DNA of 64,000 nucleotides from Mesorhizobium sp. ES1-1 (GTDB lineage Bacteria; Pseudomonadota; Alphaproteobacteria; Rhizobiales; Rhizobiaceae), in assembly GCF_020164785.1 (NCBI RefSeq), contig NZ_JAIUGX010000007.1, positions 245,641 to 309,640 on the forward strand. The letters are read 5' to 3'. The notes under the pieces were generated by a model. That model saw only the letters and a list, made by a program, of their open reading frames with translations. It was not told the origin of the DNA and made no database searches. This document shows, piece after piece, positions 8,027-26,414 of this stretch. The first letter of the stretch is position 1. Each line of letters begins with the position of its first letter. The position numbers and the translations under genes were made by a program.

Positions 8027-8055
8027 TTGTGTTTTTTGGCCTTTGTCGCTAATCG
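8027..8055 (+). promoter_or_regulatory. Candidate promoter of the first tuf gene
   Basis: TTGTGT and TAATCG separated by 17 bases, about 50 bases upstream of the tuf start. Spacing is right for a housekeeping sigma factor, the -10 match is only fair. The rest of the 7817-8104 gap shows no gene. Confidence 0.35.
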
Positions 8056-8104
8056 CCGCGCATTCGACTGAACTGAAGGTCAAGGCCGTCCAAGGAAAGA
8101 GACT

Positions 8105-9280
<1,176 letters not shown>

Positions 9281-9306
9281 GCTGAGCCGGCATTGCCGGA
9301 TCGACA

Positions 9307-9338
9307 AGAAAGGGCGGCCTTCGGCCGCCCTTTCTTTT
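9307..9338 (+). terminator. Rho-independent terminator of tuf
   Basis: A long perfect stem, AGAAAGGGCGGCC / GGCCGCCCTTTCT around a very short TTC-containing loop, ending in a T-rich tail. It lies 26 bases after the tuf stop and would strongly isolate tuf from the next gene. Confidence 0.92.
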
Positions 9339-9454
9339 GCAAGCAGTATTGCGTGGTTCATTTCAACCCTGTTGCAAGCACCGTGGCGACAACTAGTATG
9401 GTTGCGCAAAGGGGGCATTCGCCGGGCGTGGTTGCGCAACGACGTTCAGAGAAG

Positions 9455-11197
9455 ATGGCAGGGTGGTGGCGCGGGCTCATTTGCCTGGTGCCGGCGCTCG
9501 CAATGGCGTTGTTTGCGCTTGCTGCTAGGGCGGCCGACTCCTCCGACCCCAACAGCTGGAATCCCGAGACATGGACCATTCAGCGTCTTTTGGACGATGG
9601 CCTTTCGGAGATGCGGTTCGTGATCGTGCGCAGCAATGCGTCAGGCTGTGAGCCCAACTGCCCGGAATGGATCTCGGCCGAAGGCGCGATCGAGGCCGGC
9701 ACTCCGGCCAAACTCAAGCGTCTCTTGAAGGGGCTCAGGCCCCGCAGATTGCCGATCATCGTCAACTCGCCGGGTGGAAACGTCGACGCCGCCCTGCAAC
9801 TCGGCCGCATAATTCGCAAGGCCAAACTCGATATCGCGGTGGGCAAGACCAGTTTTTCCCGATGTCAACCAGGCGCGGTGGGCTGCCCGGCCGATGCAGG
9901 CAAGGGAGTCACTCAACTCGGAGTAGCGTCCGACGGCGGCGCCATGTGCAACTCGGCCTGTCCGCTCATGTTTGCGGGAGGTACACAGCGGCTCGTCGGG
10001 CGCTGGGCCTATCTGGGCGTCCATCAGATCACCTCCACATTCCAGCGCCAGCAGGTCTACTACCGCACCACGTACAGGATGGTGCATGGCAGAAAGAAGA
10101 TCATCAGCAGCAAGGTCATCAGCCGCACGAATCTCGGCACCTACCAGACCTACGAGATGAGCAAGGCGCTCGAGAAGAAGCTGTCGGGTTATCTCAAGGA
10201 AATGGGAGTGGGGCGCGGTGTTGTAGACCTCATGAAAGTAACGCCGGCGGGCGACATTCGTCAGATTTCCCTCGAAGAAATGACGACCACGAATCTGGTT
10301 ACCAGCAAGGGCGCTGTCGACTTGCTTGTTTGGGGGGGCATATGCCGGAGAAGTCCCGCCCCGGCGAATTGCCGGGAGATACCAGCCAATGTCCAGCAGC
10401 CAGCTTTTGAGGTGAAAGCCACCCCATCGGAAACGGTAATAGCGGCAGATCGTTCCTCAAACGCTGAAGGCCGGGTTTCGCAATTGGCGAGGGGTGCGGA
10501 AATTGAGCAATTTCAAGGAGCAGCAGGGAACTCTGCGCGGCAAATGCGTATCGTGGTCGTTCGAGGCAGTGACCCGCTCTGTGAACCTGACTGCCCGGAG
10601 TGGATCTCAGCGGAAGGCGCGATTACGCTCCAGGCAACGGATAAGCTTCGTCATATGCTCATCATGATTGGCGACCGGCGGCTGCCGGTTGTGATCAGCT
10701 CGCGGGGAGGCGACCTGTTCAGCGCGTTGACGATGGGGCGGCTCATCCGCGAACGAAAACTCGACGTCGTCGTCGCCCGCACCAATGTCACAGGCTGCAG
10801 ATCGGCCAGGTCTGGTTGTTCGGATGACAATGGCGGCTATGTGGGGCTGATCAGTGAATTTGGGGTGGAGTGCGACTCAGCATGCGCCCTGGTGCTTGCC
10901 GGCGGCGTCAAGCGCCTGGTCGATTCCAAGGCGCGGCTCAGCATGTATGCAATGGAGCCGATCGGGATCGTCAAGGCCTACCTGGAGGCTATGTCGGCCA
11001 ATCCTCTTCTATTTGCTGAGATCAAGCAGCAGTCGCTCGAGCGGCAGTTCGAACCGAAATTCGCGCTCAGAGTTGGTTTGACCACAGGGCCGCAATCGGC
11101 GGATGTGCTGACTGGCCCCGCGATATGCAAATCGGTGCCAAGACCGAGCAATTGTAGGGTATGGATGGGGACCGTGGCGACGGCGAAGACACCCTAA
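9455..11197 (+). CDS. Secreted protein with two ClpP/crotonase-like domains (first of a tandem pair)
   Basis: A 580-residue protein with a signal peptide (about 1-27, LVPALAMALFALAARA) and two related domains, about 53-310 and 365-570. Domain 1 has the ClpP-type features SPGG (105-108, oxyanion loop), CNSAC (165-169, candidate nucleophile Ser167) and LGVHQ (candidate His190). Domain 2 keeps SRGG (416-419) and CDSAC (Ser475), but the His position is Tyr498. Each domain opens with C-E-P-x-C-PEWISAEG and carries four conserved Cys pairs, suggesting disulfides in the periplasm. It resembles the predicted periplasmic group COG3904. The start is uncertain: ATG 9455 gives the best signal peptide, ATG 9398 is possible. 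Protease activity is inference; substrate unknown. Confidence 0.8.
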   Translation: MAGWWRGLICLVPALAMALFALAARAADSSDPNSWNPETWTIQRLLDDGLSEMRFVIVRSNASGCEPNCPEWISAEGAIEAGTPAKLKRLLKGLRPRRLPIIVNSPGGNVDAALQLGRIIRKAKLDIAVGKTSFSRCQPGAVGCPADAGKGVTQLGVASDGGAMCNSACPLMFAGGTQRLVGRWAYLGVHQITSTFQRQQVYYRTTYRMVHGRKKIISSKVISRTNLGTYQTYEMSKALEKKLSGYLKEMGVGRGVVDLMKVTPAGDIRQISLEEMTTTNLVTSKGAVDLLVWGGICRRSPAPANCREIPANVQQPAFEVKATPSETVIAADRSSNAEGRVSQLARGAEIEQFQGAAGNSARQMRIVVVRGSDPLCEPDCPEWISAEGAITLQATDKLRHMLIMIGDRRLPVVISSRGGDLFSALTMGRLIRERKLDVVVARTNVTGCRSARSGCSDDNGGYVGLISEFGVECDSACALVLAGGVKRLVDSKARLSMYAMEPIGIVKAYLEAMSANPLLFAEIKQQSLERQFEPKFALRVGLTTGPQSADVLTGPAICKSVPRPSNCRVWMGTVATAKTP

Positions 11198-11292
11198 ACA
11201 TTGGCGCATGTTTTCAGGTCTTGGCTAATCGCGGTGTGGCGCAGCCCTGACAGACGTTGCAGCCGCCATCGCGGCAGCTAATATAGGTTGCA

Positions 11293-12969
11293 TTGAGGGA
11301 GCTTTGCCGAAGATTGGTTCCAGCGCGCTATTTCGATGGGGAAGCATGGCGGTTGCGGGCCTTGGCCCGCCTTATGCTGCTGACCGCAATCATGCTGCTT
11401 GTCCCGCTGGCGCGGGCTGAGGATCGGCCGCCGGACATTTCGCCAATGCGCTTCGCCGTCGTGCGCAGCAATGCGCCGGGTTGCGAGCCCAATTGTCCGG
11501 AATGGATATCGGCGGAAGGCAGCATCGAGGCTGGTACGCCGTCTCTGCTCAAGCGCACGCTCAAGGCGCTCAAGGGCCGGAAATTGCCCTTGGTCGTAAA
11601 TTCCCCCGGCGGCAATGTCGAAGCCGCGCTGACTCTTGGCCGGCTGATCCGCAAGGCCGGTCTCGATGTCGCGGTTGGAAAAACGGTGTTCTCAGGCTGC
11701 CAGCCGGACTTGAAGGGTTGCCAGGACCCTGACAGGAAAGGCAGCCGGTACTTTGGCGATGTCATCGACTATGGCGCCATGTGCAACTCGGCCTGTCCGC
11801 TGATGTTTGCCGGCGGCGCGAGACGTTTGGTCGGTGAATGGGCCTTTCTCGGCGTTCATCAGATCACCACGACCTATGTCCGCACAAGATTGCAATACCT
11901 GACCACCTACCGGATCGTGGGCGGCAAGAAGAAGGTGCTCAAGACAAAAATCGTCGGCCGCAAGAACACCGGCAGCTACAAGACCTACGAGATGAGCAAG
12001 GCGGTAGCCAAAAGGCTGGCGGCCTATCTCAAGGAGATGGGCGTCGAGCAAGGCGTACTCGAGGCGATGAAGAACACGCCCGCCAGCGAGATCCACCAGA
12101 TCACCCTCGACGACATGCTGGCGATGAAATTGGTGACGGGCCCCCAAACCGCGGACCTGTTGACCTCGGCCAGCCTGTGCCGGCTGGATCGCTCGGCCGC
12201 GAACTGCCGGGAGATACCCGGGAACAAGCCGGGCACTGGTCAGACCGCGGAGGCCAAAGTCACCGCGCGACCGGTGGAACCCCAGCTTATGCCGCCGAAT
12301 GGGGAGATGCGTTTTGTGGTGGTGCGCGGCAGCAACCCGCTCTGTAATCCGGACTGTCCTGAATGGATCTCGGCAGAAGGCGCGATTACGCCCCAGACCC
12401 CGTCGAAGCTACGCCAGCTGCTCGCCACGCTCGGCGACCGGCAGCTGCCGGTGGTGATCAACTCGCGGGGAGGTGACCTGCTCAGCGCCCTGGCAACGGG
12501 ACGACTTCTCCATGAAAAAAGGCTCGATACCGCTGTTGCCCGCACCGATTTTGTTGGTTGCGACCCGACCGAATGGGATTGCCTGGCTGAAGATGGCGCC
12601 TATGCAGGGCTGACCACGGACGTGGGGGTCGAGTGCGATTCGGCCTGCGCGATCATGCTTGCCGGCGGCGTGAGACGCCTTGTCGGCTCCCAGACGCAGC
12701 TTAGCCTTGATCTCAGGGGCCAAAAAAAGATGGTCGAGGCCTACCTCGATGAAATGGGGATTGGTCCGGAGTTGGTCAGGGTGGTCGCACAACGCGCGGA
12801 CGAGCGTGAACTCGATCCTGATTTGATGCTGAAGGCGGGACTGACAACGGCACGGCAATCGGTAGACGTGCTGACTGGCGCCACGATCTGCGACGCGAGG
12901 CCGAGACCTGGGAACTGTCGTGTAATGTCATCGTCCAACACGCGAGCCGAGGCTCCAGCGAAGTTGTAG
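11293..12969 (+). CDS. Secreted protein with two ClpP/crotonase-like domains (second of a tandem pair)
   Basis: A paralogue of the preceding gene with the same plan. Numbering from the first possible start: hydrophobic signal segment about 27-42 (LMLLTAIMLLVPLARA), domain 1 about 52-310 with SPGG (104-107), CNSAC (Ser166) and LGVHQ (His189); domain 2 about 339-545 with SRGG (391-394), CDSAC (Ser450) and Asp473 where the His should be. All eight cysteines per domain are kept. No in-frame ATG precedes the signal segment: candidates are TTG 11293, TTG 11353 (GGGGAAG upstream, neat signal peptide) or ATG 11374. The gap to the first copy is 95 bases and has no terminator, so the two may be co-transcribed. 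Confidence 0.78.
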   Translation: MRELCRRLVPARYFDGEAWRLRALARLMLLTAIMLLVPLARAEDRPPDISPMRFAVVRSNAPGCEPNCPEWISAEGSIEAGTPSLLKRTLKALKGRKLPLVVNSPGGNVEAALTLGRLIRKAGLDVAVGKTVFSGCQPDLKGCQDPDRKGSRYFGDVIDYGAMCNSACPLMFAGGARRLVGEWAFLGVHQITTTYVRTRLQYLTTYRIVGGKKKVLKTKIVGRKNTGSYKTYEMSKAVAKRLAAYLKEMGVEQGVLEAMKNTPASEIHQITLDDMLAMKLVTGPQTADLLTSASLCRLDRSAANCREIPGNKPGTGQTAEAKVTARPVEPQLMPPNGEMRFVVVRGSNPLCNPDCPEWISAEGAITPQTPSKLRQLLATLGDRQLPVVINSRGGDLLSALATGRLLHEKRLDTAVARTDFVGCDPTEWDCLAEDGAYAGLTTDVGVECDSACAIMLAGGVRRLVGSQTQLSLDLRGQKKMVEAYLDEMGIGPELVRVVAQRADERELDPDLMLKAGLTTARQSVDVLTGATICDARPRPGNCRVMSSSNTRAEAPAKL

Positions 12970-13047
12970 CCGTTTGCATGCGAACCACCCTTTACAGGGC
13001 GCGTGGAAGCTTTTAGGAAGCGCCTGCTGCGCCGACATGCGCACGAT

Positions 13048-13123
<76 letters not shown>

Positions 13124-13288
13124 TTCCTAGTCGGATTGGATGAAACACCACCTTTTGCATCCCGCAGTTTGAAAATAGGGCGCCCGCTTGCCATATGGGA
13201 GCAGTTGGGGCATAAGGGCGCGATAGCCGGGACGGGACGACTGGATGGTTCCGAGGCGGCGTTTGGTCATAAAGCGGACACTTGCCAC

Positions 13289-13317
13289 TTGCGTGGATCA
13301 AGAATCGGTTTTATGTA
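13289..13317 (+). promoter_or_regulatory. Candidate promoter of secE-nusG
   Basis: TTGCGT and TATGTA are separated by 17 bases, 171 bases upstream of secE and downstream of tRNA-Trp. A reasonable housekeeping promoter by spacing; not proven. Confidence 0.4.
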
Positions 13318-13487
13318 GACGAAACAGACACGCGACGCGTGGAGCTGGGAAGCCGGCTTTACGCGTCTGATTTGCATGGGCGAAATGATCGCGCCGATTC
13401 GGTGCGAACTTGGGCTCAGGCGGCACGTCCCGGCCAGCGGGATCATCCAGGAGACCCGGCCAACGGGTCTTGAAGACAGAGCGGCAT

Positions 13488-13691
13488 ATGGCTTCGAAAA
13501 CCACAAATCCTTTCGTCTTTCTCCAGCAGGTTCGCACGGAGACCGCCAAGGTTACCTGGCCGTCGCGCCGCGAAACGATGATCTCGACGGTAATGGTTCT
13601 GGCCTTCGCTGTGATTGCGATGGTCTTTTTCTTCACCGCCGATCAGCTCATGGGCCTTGCGGTCGAACAGATTCTGGGCATCGGACGCTAA
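13488..13691 (+). CDS. secE: Preprotein translocase subunit SecE
   Basis: A 67-residue SecE with the single transmembrane helix form: a cytoplasmic amphipathic segment (FLQQVRTETAKVTWPSRRET, the conserved SecE motif with the WP pair) and one membrane helix (MISTVMVLAFAVIAMVFFFT). It clamps SecY in the SecYEG channel. The ATG at 13488 is chosen because the conserved family start follows directly; the frame is open upstream. It begins the secE-nusG-rplKAJL-rpoBC cluster. Confidence 0.95.
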   Translation: MASKTTNPFVFLQQVRTETAKVTWPSRRETMISTVMVLAFAVIAMVFFFTADQLMGLAVEQILGIGR

Positions 13692-13718
13692 GTCCGGCGA
13701 TTACGGAGAAGTCTTGAA

Positions 13719-14246
13719 ATGACCGCGCGCTGGTACATCGTCCACGCCTATTCGAACTTTGAAAAGAAGGTCGCCGAGGACATCGTCAACAAGGCCAAGC
13801 AGAAGGGCCTGTCGGGTGATATCGAGCAGATCGTGGTGCCGACCGAGAAGGTCGTCGAGGTTCGTCGTGGCCGCAAGGTCGATGCCGAGCGCAAGTTCTT
13901 TCCAGGCTACGTGTTGCTGAAGGCCAACCTGACCGATGCCGTGTTCTCACTTGTGAAGAACACGCCGAAGGTCACCGGGTTCCTGGGCGACTCGAAGCCG
14001 GTGCCGATCACCGAAGCCGAGGCTCAGCGCATCCTCAATCAGGTGCAGGAAGGCGTCGAACGGCCGAAGCCGTCGGTCACGTTCGAGATCGGCGAGGCGA
14101 TCCGTGTTTCGGATGGCCCCTTCGCCTCGTTCAACGGCTTCGTCCAGGAAGTGGACGAAGAGCGCGCGCGGCTCAAAGTGGAAGTATCGATCTTTGGGCG
14201 CGCCGTGCCCGTCGATCTGGAATTTGGTCAGGTCGAGAAGGGCTGA
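13719..14246 (+). CDS. nusG: Transcription termination/antitermination factor NusG
   Basis: A 175-residue NusG: an N-terminal NGN domain (RWYIVHAYSNFEKKVAEDI at the start, then FFPGYVLLKANL) that binds the RNA polymerase clamp, and a C-terminal KOW domain (about 125-175: GEAIRVSDGPFASFNGFVQ) that contacts Rho or ribosomal protein S10. It lies 27 bases after secE and is surely co-transcribed. Length is standard. Confidence 0.97.
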   Translation: MTARWYIVHAYSNFEKKVAEDIVNKAKQKGLSGDIEQIVVPTEKVVEVRRGRKVDAERKFFPGYVLLKANLTDAVFSLVKNTPKVTGFLGDSKPVPITEAEAQRILNQVQEGVERPKPSVTFEIGEAIRVSDGPFASFNGFVQEVDEERARLKVEVSIFGRAVPVDLEFGQVEKG

Positions 14247-14432
14247 TCCGAAATCCCGGATGCTGGCTGGCGACGCTGGTTTAGCAATAAGGGGAGGCGG
14301 CGCGAGGAATTGCGCGGCTTGAGACGGTGGGAGGCGAAGGCAGCTGTAGCCGGCCGCGTGACCCGCACCACCAGACTGCAACCGCCGGGTTTCCAGAAAT
14401 TGGGAGCGGCATGAGAAGAAGGCAGGAAAGAG

Positions 14433-14861
14433 ATGGCTAAGAAAATCGCAGGCCAGCTCAAGCTTCAGGTGAAAGCGGGATCGGCAACGCCGTCTCCCCC
14501 GATCGGCCCGGCGCTTGGTCAGCGTGGCATCAACATCATGGAGTTCTGCAAGGCGTTCAACGCGCAGACCCAGGAAATGGAAAAGGGATCGCCGGTTCCG
14601 GTCGTCATCACCTACTATCAGGACAAGTCCTTCACCTTCGCCATGAAGACGGCGCCGGTGAGCTACTTCCTGAAGAAGGCGGCGAACCTGACTTCCGGTT
14701 CAAAGGAGCCCGGCAAGGTCAAGGCTGGCACCGTTTCGCGCGAAAAAGTCCGCGAGATCGCGACCGCCAAGATGAAGGATCTGAACGCGAACGACGTCGA
14801 GGCGGCCATGCGCATGGTCGAGGGCTCCGCCCGCTCGATGGGTCTGGAAGTGGTGGGCTGA
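14433..14861 (+). CDS. rplK: 50S ribosomal protein L11
   Basis: A 142-residue L11, which binds the GTPase-associated centre of 23S rRNA. The N-terminal [20 protein letters not shown] motif and the C-terminal rRNA-binding domain ([20 protein letters not shown]) are complete. A 186-base gap separates it from nusG; in many bacteria an extra promoter and the L1 feedback site for rplKA translation lie in such a gap, but I cannot point to a specific fold here. Confidence 0.98.
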   Translation: MAKKIAGQLKLQVKAGSATPSPPIGPALGQRGINIMEFCKAFNAQTQEMEKGSPVPVVITYYQDKSFTFAMKTAPVSYFLKKAANLTSGSKEPGKVKAGTVSREKVREIATAKMKDLNANDVEAAMRMVEGSARSMGLEVVG

Positions 14862-14865
14862 GATC

Positions 14866-15564
14866 ATGGCAAAGATTGCAAAGCGTGTATCGAAGTCCCG
14901 CGAAGGCGTTGATCCCAACAAGGCTTATGCCCTGGGCGATGCGCTCCAGCTGCTCAAGGACCGGTCCTCGGTCAAGTTCGATGAGACCATCGAAGTCGCC
15001 ATGAACCTCGGCGTTGACCCTCGCCATGCCGACCAGATGGTCCGCGGCGTCGTCAACCTGCCGAACGGCACCGGCCGCTCCGTGCGCGTCGCCGTGTTTG
15101 CGCGCGGCGACAAGGCTGAAGAAGCACGCGCCGCCGGCGCCGACATCGTCGGCGCCGAGGATCTGGTCGACATCGTTCAGAAGGGCACGATCGATTTCGA
15201 TCGCTGCATTGCCACGCCGGACATGATGCCGCTCGTCGGCCGTCTCGGCAAGGTGCTCGGCCCGCGCGGCATGATGCCCAACCCGAAGGTCGGCACCGTT
15301 ACCACCGATGTCGCTGCAGCCGTAAAGGCATCCAAGGGCGGCGCGGTCGAGTTCCGCGTCGAGAAGGCGGGCATCGTTCATGCCGGCGTCGGCAAGGTCT
15401 CTTTCGATGTCAAGGCATTGGAAGAGAACGTCCGCGCCTTCGCCGATGCGGTGACCAAGGCTAAGCCTGCCGGCGCCAAGGGCAACTACGTCAAGAAGGT
15501 GTCGGTCACCTCGACGATGGGCCCCGGCCTCAAGCTCGACGTCTCGACGCTCGCGGCGTCCTGA
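14866..15564 (+). CDS. rplA: 50S ribosomal protein L1
   Basis: A 232-residue L1 of the ribosomal L1 stalk, two-domain protein with the signature [20 protein letters not shown] (about 119-138). It starts only 4 bases after rplK stops, so the two are translationally coupled. In other bacteria free L1 represses translation of both genes. Confidence 0.98.
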   Translation: MAKIAKRVSKSREGVDPNKAYALGDALQLLKDRSSVKFDETIEVAMNLGVDPRHADQMVRGVVNLPNGTGRSVRVAVFARGDKAEEARAAGADIVGAEDLVDIVQKGTIDFDRCIATPDMMPLVGRLGKVLGPRGMMPNPKVGTVTTDVAAAVKASKGGAVEFRVEKAGIVHAGVGKVSFDVKALEENVRAFADAVTKAKPAGAKGNYVKKVSVTSTMGPGLKLDVSTLAAS

Positions 15565-15565
15565 T

Positions 15566-15959
15566 TGGTTTAGCCGGATCGGCTCTGGATGAGCCGATCC
15601 ATAGAAGAATTCCGGGCCTCCGATTCAGGTTGGCGGCCCGGTACCGGAAGTCGAAAGACTTCCGGACATCCTGTCCGAGATTGCAGGCGGCCCAACAGCC
15701 TTAATTCATGTGGGCCTGCATGAGACGGGTGAAGACCGGACAACGGAGCGACTGCTCCAATGAAAGGTTCGAACCGTGTTTGCCTTTTGTCTGCGCATCT
15801 CCGGCTTGGCTGTAGATGTGGCGAAAGGGGGCAGGATCCTCGAGCGTCGTTCGGGAGATCCGTTACTGGATGGCCCGGCCGACAAAAGGCAACCCGACGC
15901 CTGTCCTCGTGAATGGGAATGTTCCCGCTAGCAGGGCAGGGGTCAACTGGAGATAGGCA
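15566..15959 (+). promoter_or_regulatory. rplJ leader with several hairpins
   Basis: This 395-base gap holds no gene but is rich in RNA structure: a perfect 10-bp hairpin at 15576-15600 (GGATCGGCTC / GAGCCGATCC), a 9-bp hairpin closed by a GAAA tetraloop at 15644-15665, and a 7-bp outer helix TGCAGGC / GCCTGCA at 15682-15720. In many bacteria the L10-L12 complex binds the rplJ leader to repress rplJL; the last element is the best candidate for that site. A separate promoter may also be present. Assignment is by position and structure. Confidence 0.55.
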
Positions 15960-16478
15960 GTGGACAGAGCGGAAAAACGCGAACTCGTCACGGGCCTGAA
16001 CGGTGCGTTCTCGAACGCAGGTTCAGTGGTCGTGGCCCACTACGCCGGTATCACCGTCGCGCAAATGAACGACCTTCGGTCGAAAATGCGCGCCGCCGGT
16101 GGCACCGTCAAAGTCGCGAAGAACCGTCTCGCCAAAATCGCTCTTCAGGGCACGGACTCCGCATCGATCATCGACCTGTTCAAGGGACAGACGCTGATCG
16201 CTTATTCGGAGGATCCGATTGCGGCGCCGAAGGTCGCGTCCGATTTCGCCAAGGGAAATGACAAGCTCGTCATTCTCGGCGGCGCGATGGGCACGACCTC
16301 GCTCAACGCCGACGGTGTGAAGGCACTCGCCACACTTCCGTCGCTCGACGAGCTGCGCGCCAGGCTGGTTGGCATGATCGCCACGCCGGCAACCCGGATC
16401 GCCCAGATCGTCAATGCGCCAGCGGCTTCGGTCGCGCGCGTCATCGGCGCTTACGCCCGGAAGGACGAGGCGGCATGA
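15960..16478 (+). CDS. rplJ: 50S ribosomal protein L10
   Basis: A 172-residue L10, the base of the L10-(L12)n stalk. It begins with GTG ([14 protein letters not shown]), the usual alphaproteobacterial L10 start, preceded by a GGAG site. The C-terminal helix that binds L12 dimers is present (about 135-172). Expression is likely feedback-controlled through the long leader upstream. Confidence 0.97.
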   Translation: MDRAEKRELVTGLNGAFSNAGSVVVAHYAGITVAQMNDLRSKMRAAGGTVKVAKNRLAKIALQGTDSASIIDLFKGQTLIAYSEDPIAAPKVASDFAKGNDKLVILGGAMGTTSLNADGVKALATLPSLDELRARLVGMIATPATRIAQIVNAPAASVARVIGAYARKDEAA

Positions 16479-16532
16479 GGCCGTTCCTCGCTATCACAAA
16501 CACACGTTCGAACCTTATGAAGGAACATAACA

Positions 16533-16910
16533 ATGGCTGATCTGGCAAAGATCGTAGACGACCTTTCGAAGCTGACCGTCCTCGAGGCGGCCGAGCTATC
16601 GAAGCTTCTGGAAGAAAAGTGGGGCGTTTCCGCCGCTGCTCCGGTGGCTGTCGCCGCCGCTGGCGGTGGTGCGGCCGCGGCTGCTCCGGCCGAGGAAAAG
16701 ACGGAATTCGACGTCGTCCTCACGGAAGCGGGCGCTCAGAAGATCAACGTCATCAAGGAAGTCCGCGCCATCACCGGTCTTGGCCTCAAGGAAGCCAAGG
16801 ATCTGGTCGAAGCGGCTCCGAAGCCGGTCAAGGAAGGCGTTTCCAAGGCCGACGCTGACAAGTTCAAGGCTCAGCTGGAAGCAGCCGGCGCCAAGGTCGA
16901 ACTGAAGTAA
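16533..16910 (+). CDS. rplL: 50S ribosomal protein L7/L12
   Basis: A 125-residue L7/L12: N-terminal dimerisation domain ([20 protein letters not shown]), an Ala-rich hinge around 37-55, and the C-terminal factor-binding domain ([20 protein letters not shown]). It recruits translation GTPases. It lies 54 bases after rplJ and 264 bases before rpoB. Confidence 0.98.
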   Translation: MADLAKIVDDLSKLTVLEAAELSKLLEEKWGVSAAAPVAVAAAGGGAAAAAPAEEKTEFDVVLTEAGAQKINVIKEVRAITGLGLKEAKDLVEAAPKPVKEGVSKADADKFKAQLEAAGAKVELK

Positions 16911-16919
16911 GCGTAAAAG

Positions 16920-17048
16920 CGGCGGGCGGCCTCGCGCCGTCCGCCACTCCCTTCGCGTTGAAGGGAGGCGCGTAACGCGAGATGTAGGAGAACCTCTTTC
17001 CTGAGGGCCGCGAAACCGGCCCTCAGGAAACGGGTTTTCTCCCGTTTT
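16920..17048 (+). terminator. Hairpins between rplL and rpoB (attenuator or processing site)
   Basis: Three structures lie here: a 10-bp GC-rich stem at about 16920-16945, a perfect 14-bp stem at 16997-17030 (TTTCCTGAGGGCCG / CGGCCCTCAGGAAA with a 6-base loop), and a small stem CGGG / CCCG followed by TTTT at 17031-17048. In enterobacteria an attenuator and an RNase III site occupy this gap and lower rpoBC expression relative to rplJL; the same role is likely here. About 125 bases follow before rpoB with no other feature. Confidence 0.65.
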
Positions 17049-17174
17049 AGCCGGCGCTGCCAAGAAATTGGTTGGGGCAGCCGGAGGACAGACAAAGGGC
17101 CGCCGCCACGGTGGCTCGGCATGCAAGACGAGCCGCGGCGAGGCTCGTCCCGAGTTTAGAGCTAAGGAGCGACG

Positions 17175-21311
<4,137 letters not shown>

Positions 21312-21456
21312 GGCACGGCCGATCAAGGAAATGGCGCGCCGCGCAAAGCTGCGGCGCGCCTATCGAATTCGACGGCCAGTGGCCGACAGAGACGGCGGGC
21401 GTTTGGTCCGCGACTAGATGCAAGGGGTTTTCGAGGACCCCTATAAGGAGAACGGC

Positions 21457-25653
<4,197 letters not shown>

Positions 25654-25677
25654 GCCGGCGGGGAGATAAGTTGGAAG

Positions 25678-25699
25678 AGGGGCCCAAGCGGCCCCTTTT
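25678..25699 (+). terminator. Rho-independent terminator after rpoC
   Basis: Stem AGGGGCC / GGCCCCT with a CAAGC loop and a TTTT run, 24 bases after the rpoC stop. It ends the secE-to-rpoC transcription block. Confidence 0.88.
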
Positions 25700-25734
25700 C
25701 GCGTTTTGGTCCCCATGGAGTGGAGGAGAAATCG

Positions 25735-26400
25735 ATGAACCAGAAGAGTTGGGCTGCCGTCGACGACTATATCGTCGATGCCCTGTTCGAGGCCGATCCT
25801 GTCCTCGAAGCCGTCATCGCTGCCAATCACGACCAGGGCTTGCCCGCGATCGACGTTTCGCCGGCGCAAGGCAAGCTGCTCTCACTGCTAGTGCGCATCC
25901 GGGGCGCGAAGCGGGTCCTCGAAGTCGGGACGCTGGGCGGCTATTCGACGATTTGGATGGCGCGCGCATTGCCCGCCGACGGCAAGATCGTGACGCTTGA
26001 ACTCGATCCGCATCATGCCGGCGTCGCTCGGTCGAATTTCGAGCGGTCGGGCGTCTCCGAGCGCGTGGACCTGCGGGTCGGGCCTGCGCTTCAGTCACTG
26101 TCAGCCCTCGGCGCCGAGAATGCCGAACCATTTGATTTCGTCTTCATCGACGCCGACAAGCCGAACAATCCTAACTATCTGTCCTGGGCCATGCGGCTGT
26201 CCCGGCCAGGGACAGTCATCGTCTGCGACAATGTGATCCGTGATGGTGCTGTGCTCGATGAGGATGGCCATGACGCCAACGTGGAAGGCGCCCGCGCAGC
26301 GTTCTCGTTTATCGGCGGTGACAAGCGGCTGGACGGCACGGCTATCCAGGCGGTTGGCTCCAAAGGCTATGATGGCTTTGCGATTGCCGTCGTCGAGTGA
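25735..26400 (+). CDS. SAM-dependent O-methyltransferase (family 3)
   Basis: A 221-residue class I methyltransferase of the O-methyltransferase family 3 (caffeoyl-CoA/catechol type). The SAM motif I is VLEVGTLGGYSTIWMAR (about 60-76), an acidic residue closes strand 2 (TLELDPHH), and the metal/substrate site pattern FIDADKPN ... DNVIRDG is present (about 138-175). Start chosen at 25735 with a GGAGGAG site; a GTG five codons earlier lies in that site. Substrate unknown. It is alone after the rpoC terminator and convergent with the dehydrogenase gene. Confidence 0.88.
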   Translation: MNQKSWAAVDDYIVDALFEADPVLEAVIAANHDQGLPAIDVSPAQGKLLSLLVRIRGAKRVLEVGTLGGYSTIWMARALPADGKIVTLELDPHHAGVARSNFERSGVSERVDLRVGPALQSLSALGAENAEPFDFVFIDADKPNNPNYLSWAMRLSRPGTVIVCDNVIRDGAVLDEDGHDANVEGARAAFSFIGGDKRLDGTAIQAVGSKGYDGFAIAVVE

Positions 26401-26414
26401 TCACCTCGTGATTG

